From Saccharothrix obliqua (lineage in GTDB: Bacteria > Actinomycetota > Actinomycetes > Mycobacteriales > Pseudonocardiaceae), in the NCBI RefSeq assembly GCF_019375475.1, contig NZ_JAHXGQ010000003.1:248001-312000 (forward strand): a DNA stretch of 64,000 bases. Direction: 5' to 3'. Made by a program: the position numbers and the translations under genes. Each line of letters starts with the position of its first letter. The stretch's first letter is position 1. A model generated the notes under the pieces. That model was not told the DNA's origin. It saw nothing but the letters and a program-made list of their open reading frames with translations, and made no database searches. Positions 22,543-30,560 of the stretch are shown here, piece after piece.

Positions 22543-23445
22543 GTGTCACCCCTTGCTGTCCGAACGCGCCTCGCGCAAGGCCCGCTGCCGATCCTGGCGG
22601 CGTGCCTCCTGTGGGGCACCACCGGCACCGTCAGCTCCCTCGCCCCGCACGGCGCGCCCGCCTCGGCGGTCGGCGCGGCGGGCCTGGTGCTGGGCGGCTG
22701 CCTGCTGTTCCTGACCGCCCGCGGCACCCGCGCGGTGCTGCGCACCGCCGACCGTCGGCTGCTCGCGGTGGGCGCGCTCGCCGTCGCCGGGTACGCGCTC
22801 GCGTTCTACCCGGCCGTCGCGCGCACCGGCGTGGCGGTGGCCACCACGATCGCACTGGCGACCGCGCCGATCGTCCTCGGCGTGCGGTCCCGACCGCTGG
22901 TCACGCTGACCGCCGTGGCGGGGTGCGCGATCCTCATCCTGGGCGGCGGCGGGGCGCACGTCGACGTGGGCGGCGTGGCGGCGGCCGTGGTGGCGGGCCT
23001 GTCCTACGCCGCCTACTCGGCGGTCTGCGCGCACCTCATCGGCCTCGGCCACCCGTCCCGGGCCGTGGTCGGCGTGGTGTTCGGCGGTGCGTCGGTGGTC
23101 ACCCTGCCGGTGCTGCTGTGGCTGGGCGTCGGGTGGCTGGGCAGCGCGGGTGGCGTCGCGGTCGCGGCGCACCTGGCGGTGTTCACCACGTTCGCGGCGT
23201 ACCTGCTGTTCGGCCACGGGCTGCGGCACACCGACGCGGCGACCGCGACCACGTTGACCCTCGCGGAACCCGCCGTGGCGGCGGTGCTGGGCGTGGTCGT
23301 GCTGCACGAGCGGCTGCCGCTGGTGTCGTGGTGCGGCATGGGCCTGCTGGCGGTGGCGTTGCTCGCACTGGCCAGGCAGCCGGGCGAGGTCAGTCGAAAC
23401 GCCGCTCGGCCGCGCCGCCGAGCCCGTACAGGATGCGCTGGATGA
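22543..23445 (+). CDS. EamA/DMT-family membrane transporter
   Basis: Drug/metabolite-transporter superfamily protein of 300 residues with about nine to ten hydrophobic segments, for example LPILAACLLWGTTGTVSSL near the N-terminus and VSWCGMGLLAVALLALA near the C-terminus, in the two EamA halves. It probably exports a small metabolite across the cytoplasmic membrane; the substrate cannot be told. GTG at 22543 is chosen because GGAG stands about 5 bases ahead; an earlier in-frame GTG has no such site. The 3' end overlaps the convergent gene at 23390-23893 by 56 bases, so the Arg-rich tail of this protein is read from the opposite strand of that gene. Confidence 0.88.
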   Translation: MSPLAVRTRLAQGPLPILAACLLWGTTGTVSSLAPHGAPASAVGAAGLVLGGCLLFLTARGTRAVLRTADRRLLAVGALAVAGYALAFYPAVARTGVAVATTIALATAPIVLGVRSRPLVTLTAVAGCAILILGGGGAHVDVGGVAAAVVAGLSYAAYSAVCAHLIGLGHPSRAVVGVVFGGASVVTLPVLLWLGVGWLGSAGGVAVAAHLAVFTTFAAYLLFGHGLRHTDAATATTLTLAEPAVAAVLGVVVLHERLPLVSWCGMGLLAVALLALARQPGEVSRNAARPRRRARTGCAG

Positions 23446-23893
23446 TCTCCGGGTCCACGTTCGGCTCGTCGCCCAGCTGCTCGGCGGCGGGTGAGCGGCG
23501 TGGTTCGCGGCGGGGCAGCGGCACGGCGGAGGCGTTCATGCCCGACGGCAGCCCCAGCTCGCACCACGCCAGCCGGCCGCCCGCGGTGAGGTCCACCAGC
23601 CCGGCGCGGCCGTGGGCCAGCTCCGGCGGCAGCGCCACGCGGGAGCCCTCCACCTCGATCGCCAGGTGCGTGCCGCTCAACCGCAGCCGCACGAGCAGCA
23701 GGCCGGGGGAGCGGGGGTCGGCGACGTCGACGGTCGCGCCGACCAGGCGGCGCGCGGTCTGGGCGGCCTCGTCCTGCATGGCGCGCAGCCGCCACTCGCC
23801 GAGGGAGAACCGCACGAACATGTCGGCGACGTTGACCGCCGTGGGGAGGGCGACGAGTCGAAGGTCGTCGACCTGCTCGGTCCGGGCGTTCAC
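23390..23893 (-). CDS. Degenerate RsbW-like (HATPase-type) regulatory protein
   Basis: A 167-residue protein of the kind often annotated in actinomycetes as ATP-binding or anti-sigma regulatory. The N-terminal half (ALPTAVNVADMFVRFSLGEW, then a beta-rich stretch with RLRLSGTHLAIEVE) looks like an RsbW/HATPase_c_2 domain, but the usual N-box and G1/G2 glycine motifs are not convincing, so ATP binding is doubtful. The C-terminal third is Pro/Arg-rich and probably unstructured, ending in a short helix. GTG at 23893 is supported by GAGGAGG 5 to 6 bases ahead. It overlaps the end of the EamA gene on the other strand by 56 bases. Confidence 0.6.
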   Translation of the reverse strand: MNARTEQVDDLRLVALPTAVNVADMFVRFSLGEWRLRAMQDEAAQTARRLVGATVDVADPRSPGLLLVRLRLSGTHLAIEVEGSRVALPPELAHGRAGLVDLTAGGRLAWCELGLPSGMNASAVPLPRREPRRSPAAEQLGDEPNVDPEIIQRILYGLGGAAERRFD

Positions 23894-24141
23894 ACCGATC
23901 CTCCTCACCTGCGTCCGGCGCGCGTGCTGCGCCAGATGGTGCCATGAGCGTCACCCCGGTCACCCACGTGGGCTACATCTCCGATAAGCACGCCGGGACC
24001 TCGTCCGACGTCGTGGTTCGGGTGTGCGTGGGTGCACGCAATGTCACAGCGGTGCCGGAAACGTATCCGAACGCAGGGCCGAAGGGAATACGCGAGCCCA
24101 CCCGATCGGACGACACGACCGACTCAGCGTGAAGTCGCGGC
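23894..24141. other. Intergenic region with no recognised gene
   Basis: About 250 bases between the RsbW-like gene and the YceI terminator. A 62-codon open frame at 23944-24132 on the plus strand has no ribosome binding site and no recognisable composition, so I do not call it. The region probably carries the promoter of the RsbW-like gene. Confidence 0.4.
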
Positions 24142-24186
24142 ACGAGTGAGGGCCCGTCGGCGGTTCGCCGGCGGGCCCTCACTCGT
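24142..24186 (-). terminator. Strong hairpin downstream of the YceI gene
   Basis: A perfect 15-base inverted repeat (ACGAGTGAGGGCCCG at 24142-24156 and its complement at 24172-24186) encloses a loop that can itself pair. It ends 11 bases from the YceI stop, so it is read as the transcription terminator of that gene. No long T-run follows, as is usual in actinomycetes. Confidence 0.8.
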
Positions 24187-24196
24187 CAGGTCGCCC

Positions 24197-24739
24197 TCAG
24201 GACTGGAGCAGGGCCTCGATCTCCAGCAGGATGGTGATCTTGTCGCCGACCGCGGCACCGGCGGCGCCACCGGTCACGCCGAAGTCCTTGCGGCTGATGT
24301 CCGTGCTGGCGGAGAAGCCCGCGACGGTCGAGCCGCCCATGCCCTCGCCGAAGCCGTTGATCTCAAGCTCCAGGGTCACGGACTTGGTCACGCCGCGCAG
24401 GGTCAGGTCGCCGTCGACGAGGAAGCCCTCGCCGTGGGCGCGCACGCCGGTGGAGGAGAAGGTCAGCTCCGGGTGCTTCTCGACGTCCAGGAAGTCCTCG
24501 TTCTTCACGTGGGCGTCGCGCTGGCCGTTCTTGGTGTTGATCGAAGCGGTCTCGATCTTCGCGTTGACGGTCGACTCCAGCGGGTTCTCCGCGGTCACGA
24601 TGGTGCCCTCGAACGCGTCGAAGTGCCCGCGGACCTTGGAGACGCCCAGGTGGCGGACGACGAACGAAACGTCCGAGTGCACCGGGTCGATCGCCCACGT
24701 GCCCGCGATGTAGCCGGGGATCTGCACAGCCTGCGTCAT
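24197..24739 (-). CDS. YceI-family lipid-binding protein
   Basis: A 180-residue YceI-like beta-barrel protein without signal peptide. The family pattern is clear: GYIAGTWAIDPVHSDVSF at the N-terminus, LGVSKVRGHFDAFEG, then FSSTGVRAHGEGFLVDGDLT and the long strands of the lipocalin-like barrel. YceI proteins bind isoprenoid-type lipids; the ligand here is unknown. GAAGGA lies about 6 bases before the ATG. The gene diverges from a MarR regulator across a 91-base gap that holds two near-identical palindromes, so it is probably the target of that regulator. Confidence 0.93.
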   Translation of the reverse strand: MTQAVQIPGYIAGTWAIDPVHSDVSFVVRHLGVSKVRGHFDAFEGTIVTAENPLESTVNAKIETASINTKNGQRDAHVKNEDFLDVEKHPELTFSSTGVRAHGEGFLVDGDLTLRGVTKSVTLELEINGFGEGMGGSTVAGFSASTDISRKDFGVTGGAAGAAVGDKITILLEIEALLQS

Positions 24740-24763
24740 GGTCGGTCCTTCTCAGTCGGTCTG

Positions 24764-24777
24764 GTTGAACTCTCAAC
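24764..24777. promoter_or_regulatory. MarR-type operator palindrome 1
   Basis: GTTGAACTCTCAAC is an inverted repeat (GTTGA/TCAAC, 4-base spacer) 24 bases upstream of the YceI start. It shares the longer core CTGGTTGAAnnnTCAACAAG with a second site 33 bases away, which marks both as binding sites of one protein, presumably the adjacent MarR regulator. Confidence 0.7.
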
Positions 24778-24796
24778 AAGAACATAGCGCATCCTG

Positions 24797-24810
24797 GTTG
24801 AAGGTTCAAC
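24797..24810. promoter_or_regulatory. MarR-type operator palindrome 2
   Basis: GTTGAAGGTTCAAC is a perfect inverted repeat (GTTGAA/TTCAAC) 20 bases upstream of the MarR start. The 33-base centre distance to the first site, about three helical turns, would put two bound dimers on the same DNA face and would suit joint control of both divergent genes, including autoregulation. Confidence 0.7.
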
Positions 24811-24830
24811 AAGGAACGTATGATGGGTCC

Positions 24831-25322
24831 ATGAGCGACGTGCGGTGGCTGAGCGCCGAGGAACAGCGGGTTTGGCGTGGCTTCCGGACCGCCGTGATGA
24901 AGTTCACCGAGCACCTCGACCGGCAGTTGCAGCGCGACTCCGGGATGCCGATGGCGTACTACGAGATCCTGGTCGCCCTGTCCGAGGCTCCCGAGCGGGC
25001 CCTGCGGATGAGCGAACTGGCCCTCGCGTGCCACTCGTCCCGGAGCAGACTCTCCCATGCCGTCGCGAAGCTGGAGAAGGAGGGTTGGGTCGTGCGGCGC
25101 GCGTGCGCCTCCGACCGGCGCGGCTCGGTCGCCGAGCTGACCGACGAGGGCTTCGCCGTCCTGGAGGCCGCGGCGCCCGGCCACGTGACCGCCGTGCGGG
25201 AGCAGCTGTTCGACGTGCTGACGCCCGCGCAGCTCCAGTCGCTGCGCGAGATCAGCGCCGCGATGGAGAACGGGCTGGCCGGCGAGTGCGCCCAGGTGCG
25301 CGCGGAGATAGGCGAGTTCTGA
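24831..25322 (+). CDS. MarR-family transcriptional regulator
   Basis: A 163-residue winged-helix repressor-type protein. The helix-turn-helix is in RMSELALACHSSRSRLSHAVAKLEKEG, shown by its halves RMSELALACHSSRSRLSH and AVAKLEKEGWVVRR, and the wing contains CASDRRGSVAELTDEG; both are typical MarR features. N- and C-terminal helices would form the dimer. The start at 24831 (MSDVRWLSAEEQ) is the family start; longer upstream frames would cross the operators. It faces the YceI gene across twin palindromes that it probably binds. The effector is unknown. Confidence 0.93.
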   Translation: MSDVRWLSAEEQRVWRGFRTAVMKFTEHLDRQLQRDSGMPMAYYEILVALSEAPERALRMSELALACHSSRSRLSHAVAKLEKEGWVVRRACASDRRGSVAELTDEGFAVLEAAAPGHVTAVREQLFDVLTPAQLQSLREISAAMENGLAGECAQVRAEIGEF

Positions 25323-25516
25323 CCTTCGCGGGCGACGGTCCCACGCCGCCCGGCCTCGGCCCATCGCCCGGCTGCCGGCCCGCTGTCCGGGTCCTGGCCC
25401 GCGGTTCGCCGCGAATCCCGCCCCCGCCTGCCGATCCCTCGCCCACCGGTCCGCCACCGAACCGACACCTCCGAATGGGGGTGGTGGGCGGGCTCCGACC
25501 GGCCGACCCTCGGCCG

Positions 25517-27184
25517 ATGAGCTTCCGCGACGCCCGTGACCTGCTGCTGCGCCACGCCACCGACTACGCCACCGCCCGCGCCGAGTTCCGCTGGCCGGAA
25601 CTCGACGAGTTCAACTGGGCGCTGGACTGGTTCGACGTGATCGCGCGCGACAACGAGCGTCCGGCGTTGTGGATCGTGGAGGAGGACGGCAGCGAGGGCC
25701 GGTGGTCGTTCGCGGAGCTGTCCCGGCGGTCCGACCAGGTGGCGAACTGGTTGCGGGACAACGGGGTCGCGCGTGGCGACCGGGTGGTGCTGATGCTGGG
25801 CAACCAGGTCGAGCTGTGGGAGGTGCTGCTGGCCGCCATGAAGCTCGGTGCCGTGGTCATCCCCGCCACCACCCTGCTCGGCCCGGCCGACCTCCGCGAC
25901 CGCGTGACGCGTGGCGGCGCGAAGCACGTGGTGACCGGCGCGGCGGACGCGGCGAAGTTCGCGGAGGTGCCCGGTTCGTACACGCGGGTCGCGGTCGGCG
26001 GCGAGGTGCCGGGGTGGCTGGACTACGCGGCGTCGCGGGAGGCGTCGTCGGATTTCACGCCCGACGGCATCACGCGCGGCTCGGACACGTTGCTGCTGTA
26101 CTTCACCTCCGGTACCACCGCGCGGCCGAAGCTGGTCGAGCACACGCACGTCTCGTACCCGGTGGGGCATTTGTCCACAATGTACTGGATCGGCCTGGAG
26201 CCCGGTGACGTGCACCTGAACATCTCCTCGCCGGGTTGGGCGAAGCACGCGTGGAGCAACGTGTTCGCACCGTGGAACGCCGAGGCGACGGTGTTCGTGC
26301 ACAACTACACCCGTTTCGACGCCGTGCGTTTGATGTCCGAAATGGACCGTTGCGGCGTGACGAGCTTCTGCGCGCCGCCGACGGTGTGGCGGATGCTGAT
26401 CCAGGCCGACCTGCGTGCCCTGCGCACACCGCCGCGCAAGGTGGTGGGCGCGGGCGAGCCGCTGAACCCGGAGGTGATCGAGCAGGTGCGCGAGGCGTGG
26501 GGCGTGACCATCCGGGACGGGTTCGGGCAGACCGAGACGACGGTGCAGGTCGCGAACACGCCGGGGCAGCCCGTGAAGCCGGGTTCGATGGGACGGCCGG
26601 TGCCGGGTTACCCGGTGGTCCTGGTCGACCCGGTGACCGGCCGGCCGGGTGAGGAGGGCGAGATCTGCCTGGACCTCTCGCGCCGCCCGTTGGGCCTGAT
26701 GACCGGTTACCACGGGGATGCGGAGCGCACCGCGGAAGTCATGCGCGACGGTTACTACCACACCGGTGACGTGGGTTCCGTGGACGCGGACGGCTATCTC
26801 ACCTATGTCGGGCGCACGGACGACGTGTTCAAGGCGTCGGACTACCGGATCTCGCCGTTCGAGTTGGAGAGCGTGCTGCTGGAGCACGAGGCGGTTGCCG
26901 AGGCGGCGGTGGTGCCGTCTCCGGACCCGGTGCGGTTGGCGGTGCCGAAGGCGTACGTCGTGCTGGCGTCGGGCTTCGCGGCGGACGGGACGACAGCCCT
27001 GTCCATCCTCCGCCACGCCCGAGAGCACCTGGCCCCGTACAAGCGAGTGCGCCGCCTGGAGTTCACCGAACTGCCCAAGACGATCTCCGGCAAGATCCGC
27101 CGCGTGGAACTGCGCGGTCGGGAGACCGGCGACCGCCCGGCGGGCGAGTACCGGGAGGAGGACTTCCCCACCCTCCGCGGCTGA
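25517..27184 (+). CDS. Acyl-CoA synthetase (ANL superfamily, medium-chain type)
   Basis: AMP-forming CoA ligase of 555 residues that would activate a carboxylic acid by adenylation and thioesterification. Motifs in order: YFTSGTTARPKL (A3), GFGQTETT (A5), YYHTGDVG (A7), TYVGRTDDVFKASDYRISP (A8) and PKTISGKIRR with the catalytic Lys (A10). The overall pattern is closest to medium-chain or acetyl-CoA synthetases; the substrate cannot be read. ATG at 25517 gives the usual N-terminus (MSFRDARDLLLRHATDY), although no strong ribosome site precedes it and a start slightly upstream is possible. It is not a stand-alone NRPS A domain by motif style. It stands 194 bases after the MarR gene. Confidence 0.92.
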   Translation: MSFRDARDLLLRHATDYATARAEFRWPELDEFNWALDWFDVIARDNERPALWIVEEDGSEGRWSFAELSRRSDQVANWLRDNGVARGDRVVLMLGNQVELWEVLLAAMKLGAVVIPATTLLGPADLRDRVTRGGAKHVVTGAADAAKFAEVPGSYTRVAVGGEVPGWLDYAASREASSDFTPDGITRGSDTLLLYFTSGTTARPKLVEHTHVSYPVGHLSTMYWIGLEPGDVHLNISSPGWAKHAWSNVFAPWNAEATVFVHNYTRFDAVRLMSEMDRCGVTSFCAPPTVWRMLIQADLRALRTPPRKVVGAGEPLNPEVIEQVREAWGVTIRDGFGQTETTVQVANTPGQPVKPGSMGRPVPGYPVVLVDPVTGRPGEEGEICLDLSRRPLGLMTGYHGDAERTAEVMRDGYYHTGDVGSVDADGYLTYVGRTDDVFKASDYRISPFELESVLLEHEAVAEAAVVPSPDPVRLAVPKAYVVLASGFAADGTTALSILRHAREHLAPYKRVRRLEFTELPKTISGKIRRVELRGRETGDRPAGEYREEDFPTLRG

Positions 27185-27213
27185 CGCGCGGACGCCGGCC
27201 GCACGCGGGTGGG

Positions 27214-27876
27214 TCAGGGGTGGAGCGCGGGTTCGGGCATGGGGAACATCGTCAGGAAGCGCTCCACCCGGTCACGGTCGCCCGTCACGGTCGCCTCACC
27301 GGCTGCTTCCGCGTCGGACAGCGCTCGGCCGCTCCACAGCAGCTGGTCGAGCGTCCCGGGCGTGGTCGCCACGACGGCGTCCGGGCGCTCCGGCTCACCG
27401 CGACGGATCATGAGGCCGTTCGCGAAGCGCAGGTGGAAGCGGTCGTCGTCGAGGGACAGGCCGAGATCGGCGGCGAAGCCGGTGGCGCGCGCGGGGTCGT
27501 ACAACGTCTTCACGGCGCACATCATGGAGTCCACGCTCGTCGACACCTTGCGGGGCAGGGCGGGTGACCGCGCGCCCCACCGGCCGAGCGCCATCACCAC
27601 GGGCTCCAGCTCCCGGCCCCACTCGGTCAGCTCGTACACGCGGGCCGACGACGGTGGAGCCAGCTTGCGGCGGCGCAAAACGCCGGATTCCTCCAGCTCG
27701 CGCAGCCGCTGGGACAGCACGTTGGGGCTCGCGCCGGGCAGGCCCGTGCGGAGGTCGGTGAACCGCTTCGGGCCGAACAGCAGCTCGCGGACGACCAGCA
27801 ACGCCCACCGCTCACCCACCAGGTCGAGGGCGTGTGCCGTCGCGCAACCGTCGTCGTAACTGCGCTTGGTCGCCAT
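27214..27876 (-). CDS. HxlR-family regulator with C-terminal sterol-carrier-like domain
   Basis: A 220-residue protein. Residues 1-100 are an HxlR winged helix (CATAHALDLVGERWALLVVR, FTDLRTGLPGASPNVLSQRL, ARVYELTEWGREL). The rest, with RFHLRFANGLMIRRGEPE and a TPGTLDQLLWSGR segment, resembles the SCP2-like domain often fused to actinobacterial HxlR proteins. ATG at 27876 follows a GGTGGGG site. It converges with the acyl-CoA synthetase (29-base gap) and diverges from a second HxlR gene. It may control one of its neighbours; the signal is unknown. Confidence 0.88.
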   Translation of the reverse strand: MATKRSYDDGCATAHALDLVGERWALLVVRELLFGPKRFTDLRTGLPGASPNVLSQRLRELEESGVLRRRKLAPPSSARVYELTEWGRELEPVVMALGRWGARSPALPRKVSTSVDSMMCAVKTLYDPARATGFAADLGLSLDDDRFHLRFANGLMIRRGEPERPDAVVATTPGTLDQLLWSGRALSDAEAAGEATVTGDRDRVERFLTMFPMPEPALHP

Positions 27877-28224
27877 GGACCCCACCCTACCAGCAAAAGT
27901 ACAAATTTCTTATCTATTGGTTGCCGATCAGGACCACTGCCCGGTACGGTTCTGACACCGAGCGCGTCCTCTCCGGGATCTGCGGGACCCCCAGCCCGAC
28001 CGGGGAGCGCGCGGGCGGCGCGACCCGCTCGGCGGGACCGCCACCGGGAGCCGCGCGGATGAGCTGGTCCCGGCTCATCCGCGCGGCGGCGGGGGAGCCT
28101 GCCCCGCGGTGTCCTGCCACGACCACGCCACCACCGGGTGGCGACCGGCGGAACCACGGAAAACGGCGCACCCACCCCCGCGGCGATCGGTCCACTGAGG
28201 ACCGCACGGCAACGGGGGAACGCC
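27877..28224. other. 348-base intergenic region between divergent HxlR genes
   Basis: The left end is locally A+T-rich (AAAAGTACAAATTTCTTATC at 27895-27914), the likely promoter and operator area of the HxlR gene at 27876. The middle carries a perfect 15-base inverted repeat listed separately. No gene is supported here. Confidence 0.5.
28050..28087. repeat. Perfect 15-base inverted repeat between HxlR genes
   Basis: GCCGCGCGGATGAGC (28050-28064) and its exact complement (28073-28087) flank an 8-base loop. It lies between two gene starts, so it is not a simple end-of-gene terminator for either. It could be a 5' leader structure, a processed RNA hairpin, or a transcription barrier. Confidence 0.75.
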
Positions 28225-28788
28225 GTGACCCGCGGCTACCATGGCGCAATGCTCCGACGCACGTACGACGGCCAGGACTGCTCGATCGCCCGTGCGCTGG
28301 AAGTGGTCGGCGAGCGCTGGACGCTGCTGGTCGTGCGGGACGCGCTCCTCGGCGTCACCCGCTTCGACGGCTTCCTGCAACGCCTGCCGATCGCGCGCAA
28401 CGTGCTGAGCAACCGGCTCGCCGGCCTCGTCACGCACGGCGTGCTGGAGCGCGTCCCCTACCAGGACCGCCCGCCACGCCACGAGTACCGGCTGACCGAC
28501 CGGGGGCGCGAGCTGTCCACGGTGCTGCTGTCCCTGATGGCGTGGGGCGACCGCCACACTCCCGGCGAATCCGGCCCGCCGCGCACCGCGGAGCACGCGG
28601 GCTGCGGCGGACCGGTCGTGCCGCGCGTGGTGTGCGAGCGCTGCGCGGGCCACGTCCCACCGGGCGGCATCGTCACGCGGGTACTAGACGCCGAGCTGCG
28701 CCGCGGCCAGGGCGGTGCCCTCGACCCGGGCGGCGACCTTGGCGAACGCCGTCTCGCGGGAGGTCGAGGTGTCGTCGGCGAACGGTGA
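28225..28788 (+). CDS. HxlR-family transcriptional regulator
   Basis: HxlR winged-helix protein of 187 residues from the GTG at 28225, which has GGGGGAA 5 bases ahead; an in-frame ATG at 28249 would give the common family start (MLRRTYDGQDCSIARALEVV). Family motifs: CSIARALEVVGERWTLLVVR, FDGFLQRLPIARNVLSNRL, HEYRLTDRGRELSTVL. The later Cys/His pattern (HAGCGGPVVPRVVCERCAGH) looks like the small zinc-ribbon tail seen in some family members. The last 35 residues run antisense into the end of the MetE-like gene, an overlap of about 105 bases. Confidence 0.88.
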   Translation: MTRGYHGAMLRRTYDGQDCSIARALEVVGERWTLLVVRDALLGVTRFDGFLQRLPIARNVLSNRLAGLVTHGVLERVPYQDRPPRHEYRLTDRGRELSTVLLSLMAWGDRHTPGESGPPRTAEHAGCGGPVVPRVVCERCAGHVPPGGIVTRVLDAELRRGQGGALDPGGDLGERRLAGGRGVVGER

Positions 28789-29748
28789 GAACCCGCAGTC
28801 GTCGCACGTGCCGAGCCGGTCCACCGGCAGGTGCCGCGCGGCGGCCAGCACGCGGTCGCGCACCTGCTCCGGCGTCTCCACGGCCGGGTCGATCGGGTCG
28901 GTGACGCCGATGAACACCCGCGCGTCGGCGGGCAGGTGCTCGGCGATCAACGCGAGCACGCGGTCCGGGTCCGGCTCACCCGCGAGCTGGACGTAGAAGT
29001 TGCCCGCCCGCAACGCGAACAGCTTCGGCAGCAGCCCCGCGTAGTCGACGTCGAGGCTGTGCGTGGCGTCCCAGTCGCCACCGGGGCAGGTGTGCACGCC
29101 GATCCGGGCGCGCTCCTCGGCGGTGAACCGGTCGAGCACGGCGTTGTTGACCGAGATCAGCTCGTCCAGCACACCACCGGACGGGTCGAGCTTGAGCGAC
29201 AGCCGGGCCTCCGTGAAGTCGAGCTGCACCACGTGCGCGCCGCCGTCCAGGCTGCTCCGGATGTCGGCCTCGGCCTCGTCCAGCAGGTCGGTCACGAACT
29301 GCTCCCGGGGGTACCCGTCGATGCCGTCGGCGGGGTACAGCAGGCTCAACGCGGACGGCGCGATCACCGGCTGCTTCACCGGCCGCGACGTCAGCGAGCG
29401 CGCGGCGCGGAGCTGGTCGGCCGCGTGCGCCGCGTACCGGAACGGACCGGCGGTCAGCCGGGGCAGCTGCCGCGTGTGACCGTCGGAGAACGGCACCACG
29501 ACGCCGTCCGGCGCTAGGTCGGCGAGCCCCGCGACGGGGTAGGTGAGGAAGCTGGACTTGCCCTGCTCGCCGTCGGTGACGACCGGCGACCCGGTCTCCT
29601 CGAACCGGCGGATGGTGTCGGCGACGGCCTCCGCCGTGGCGGCGGCCAGTTCCTCCTCGCCGATCCGGCCGGCGGCGTGGTCCTCGTGGGCGCGGAGGAG
29701 GGCGGCCGGGCGCGGGATGCTGCCGATGGGCTCGGTGGGCAGGCTCAA
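28684..29748 (-). CDS. MetE C-terminal-domain-like methyltransferase (cobalamin-independent methionine synthase family)
   Basis: A single TIM-barrel protein of about 354 residues, the size of the MetE C-terminal half alone. The zinc site is visible: VHTCPGG (His and Cys) and TCDDCGF (Cys), and the start resembles the family consensus LPTEPIGSIPRP. Stand-alone proteins of this type transfer methyl groups between a carrier and a thiol; in many actinomycetes they act beside natural-product or C1 pathways, so the true substrate is open. TTG at 29748 is preferred because GGGGG stands 6 bases before it; a GTG at 29802 would add 18 atypical residues. It lies 123 bases after the AlkB gene in the same direction. 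Confidence 0.82.
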   Translation of the reverse strand: MSLPTEPIGSIPRPAALLRAHEDHAAGRIGEEELAAATAEAVADTIRRFEETGSPVVTDGEQGKSSFLTYPVAGLADLAPDGVVVPFSDGHTRQLPRLTAGPFRYAAHAADQLRAARSLTSRPVKQPVIAPSALSLLYPADGIDGYPREQFVTDLLDEAEADIRSSLDGGAHVVQLDFTEARLSLKLDPSGGVLDELISVNNAVLDRFTAEERARIGVHTCPGGDWDATHSLDVDYAGLLPKLFALRAGNFYVQLAGEPDPDRVLALIAEHLPADARVFIGVTDPIDPAVETPEQVRDRVLAAARHLPVDRLGTCDDCGFSPFADDTSTSRETAFAKVAARVEGTALAAAQLGV

Positions 29749-29871
29749 CGTGTACCCCCTGTGGGACGGGTCGGTGCGTGGTCCGAACGTAGGGGGCGGC
29801 ACCCCCGATCACGTACCCGCTTCAGGGTGAGTCCGCACCCTCGAACAGGCGGTCCTCACGTCGACCCGGCG

Positions 29872-30486
29872 TCACCGGACGCCGCGTGGCCGGAACTGGA
29901 CGCTGATCCGCGGCCCGACCGCCTTCGTCGTCTTCGGCACGGCGTGCTCCCACGTCCGCTGGCACGACCCGCCCATGACGATCAGGTCGCCGTGGCCCAA
30001 CGCGTAGCGGACGGTCGCGCCGCCGCCGCGGGGCCGGAGCAGCAGGGGACGCGGCGCGCCCACCGAGACGATGGCCACCATGGTGTCCTCGGTGCTGCCG
30101 CGCCCGATGGTGTCGCCGTGCCAGGCCACGCTGTCCCGCCCGTCGCGGTAGTAGCACAGGCCCGCGGTGCGGAACGGCTCGCCGAGTTCGTCGGCGTAGC
30201 GGACGCTCAACGCGTCACGCGCCTCGGCGAGCACGGGGTGGGGCAGCGGGACGTTCTCGCGGTAGAAGCACAGCAGGCGCGGCACGTCCACCACGCGCTC
30301 GTACATCTGCCGCCGCTCGGCACGCCACGGGACGCCGCCCGCCAGCAGCCGGAACAACTCGTCGGCGCCGGTGAGCCAGCCGGGCAGCACGTCGATCCAC
30401 GCGCCGTCACCCAGCACGGTGCGGCGCAGGCCGGTGAACGGGCGCACGGCGATGGGCTCCGCGCCGTCGAAGAGCGACACCTGCAT
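29872..30486 (-). CDS. AlkB-like 2-oxoglutarate/Fe(II) dioxygenase
   Basis: A 204-residue protein of the AlkB group, which removes alkyl groups from damaged nucleic-acid bases by oxidation. The iron ligands are seen as HGD in AWHGDTIG and the distal His in TWEHAVPK; the Arg that binds 2-oxoglutarate is in RISVQFR. NVPLPHPVL and LCYYRDGRDSVAWHGD fit the nucleotide-lid and core of the family. It is a single-domain enzyme with the usual length. A housekeeping repair role is likely. Confidence 0.92.
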   Translation of the reverse strand: MQVSLFDGAEPIAVRPFTGLRRTVLGDGAWIDVLPGWLTGADELFRLLAGGVPWRAERRQMYERVVDVPRLLCFYRENVPLPHPVLAEARDALSVRYADELGEPFRTAGLCYYRDGRDSVAWHGDTIGRGSTEDTMVAIVSVGAPRPLLLRPRGGGATVRYALGHGDLIVMGGSCQRTWEHAVPKTTKAVGPRISVQFRPRGVR

Positions 30487-30540
30487 GGCGCGGAGCTTAA
30501 CCCACGTCGAACGGATGTTCGACCGGGATGATCACTATTC

Positions 30541-30559
30541 CTTCAGTGTGAACTGAAAG
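30541..30559 (-). terminator. Small hairpin downstream of the 53-residue gene
   Basis: TTCAGT and ACTGAA (30542-30547 and 30552-30557) with a GTGA loop lie just after the stop of the small gene, followed in the minus direction by GGAATA. The stem is only 6 bases, so termination is uncertain. Confidence 0.3.
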
Positions 30560-30560
30560 A

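Noticed and set aside
23944..24132. 62-codon plus-strand frame starting MSVTPVTHVGYISDKHAG
   Set aside because: No ribosome site and it runs toward the YceI terminator; nothing supports translation.
25517..27184. The acyl-CoA synthetase as the trans-acting loader for the A-less NRPS module
   Set aside because: Its motifs fit acyl-CoA ligases rather than amino-acid A domains, and it is separated from the cluster by several unrelated genes; kept only as a remote possibility.
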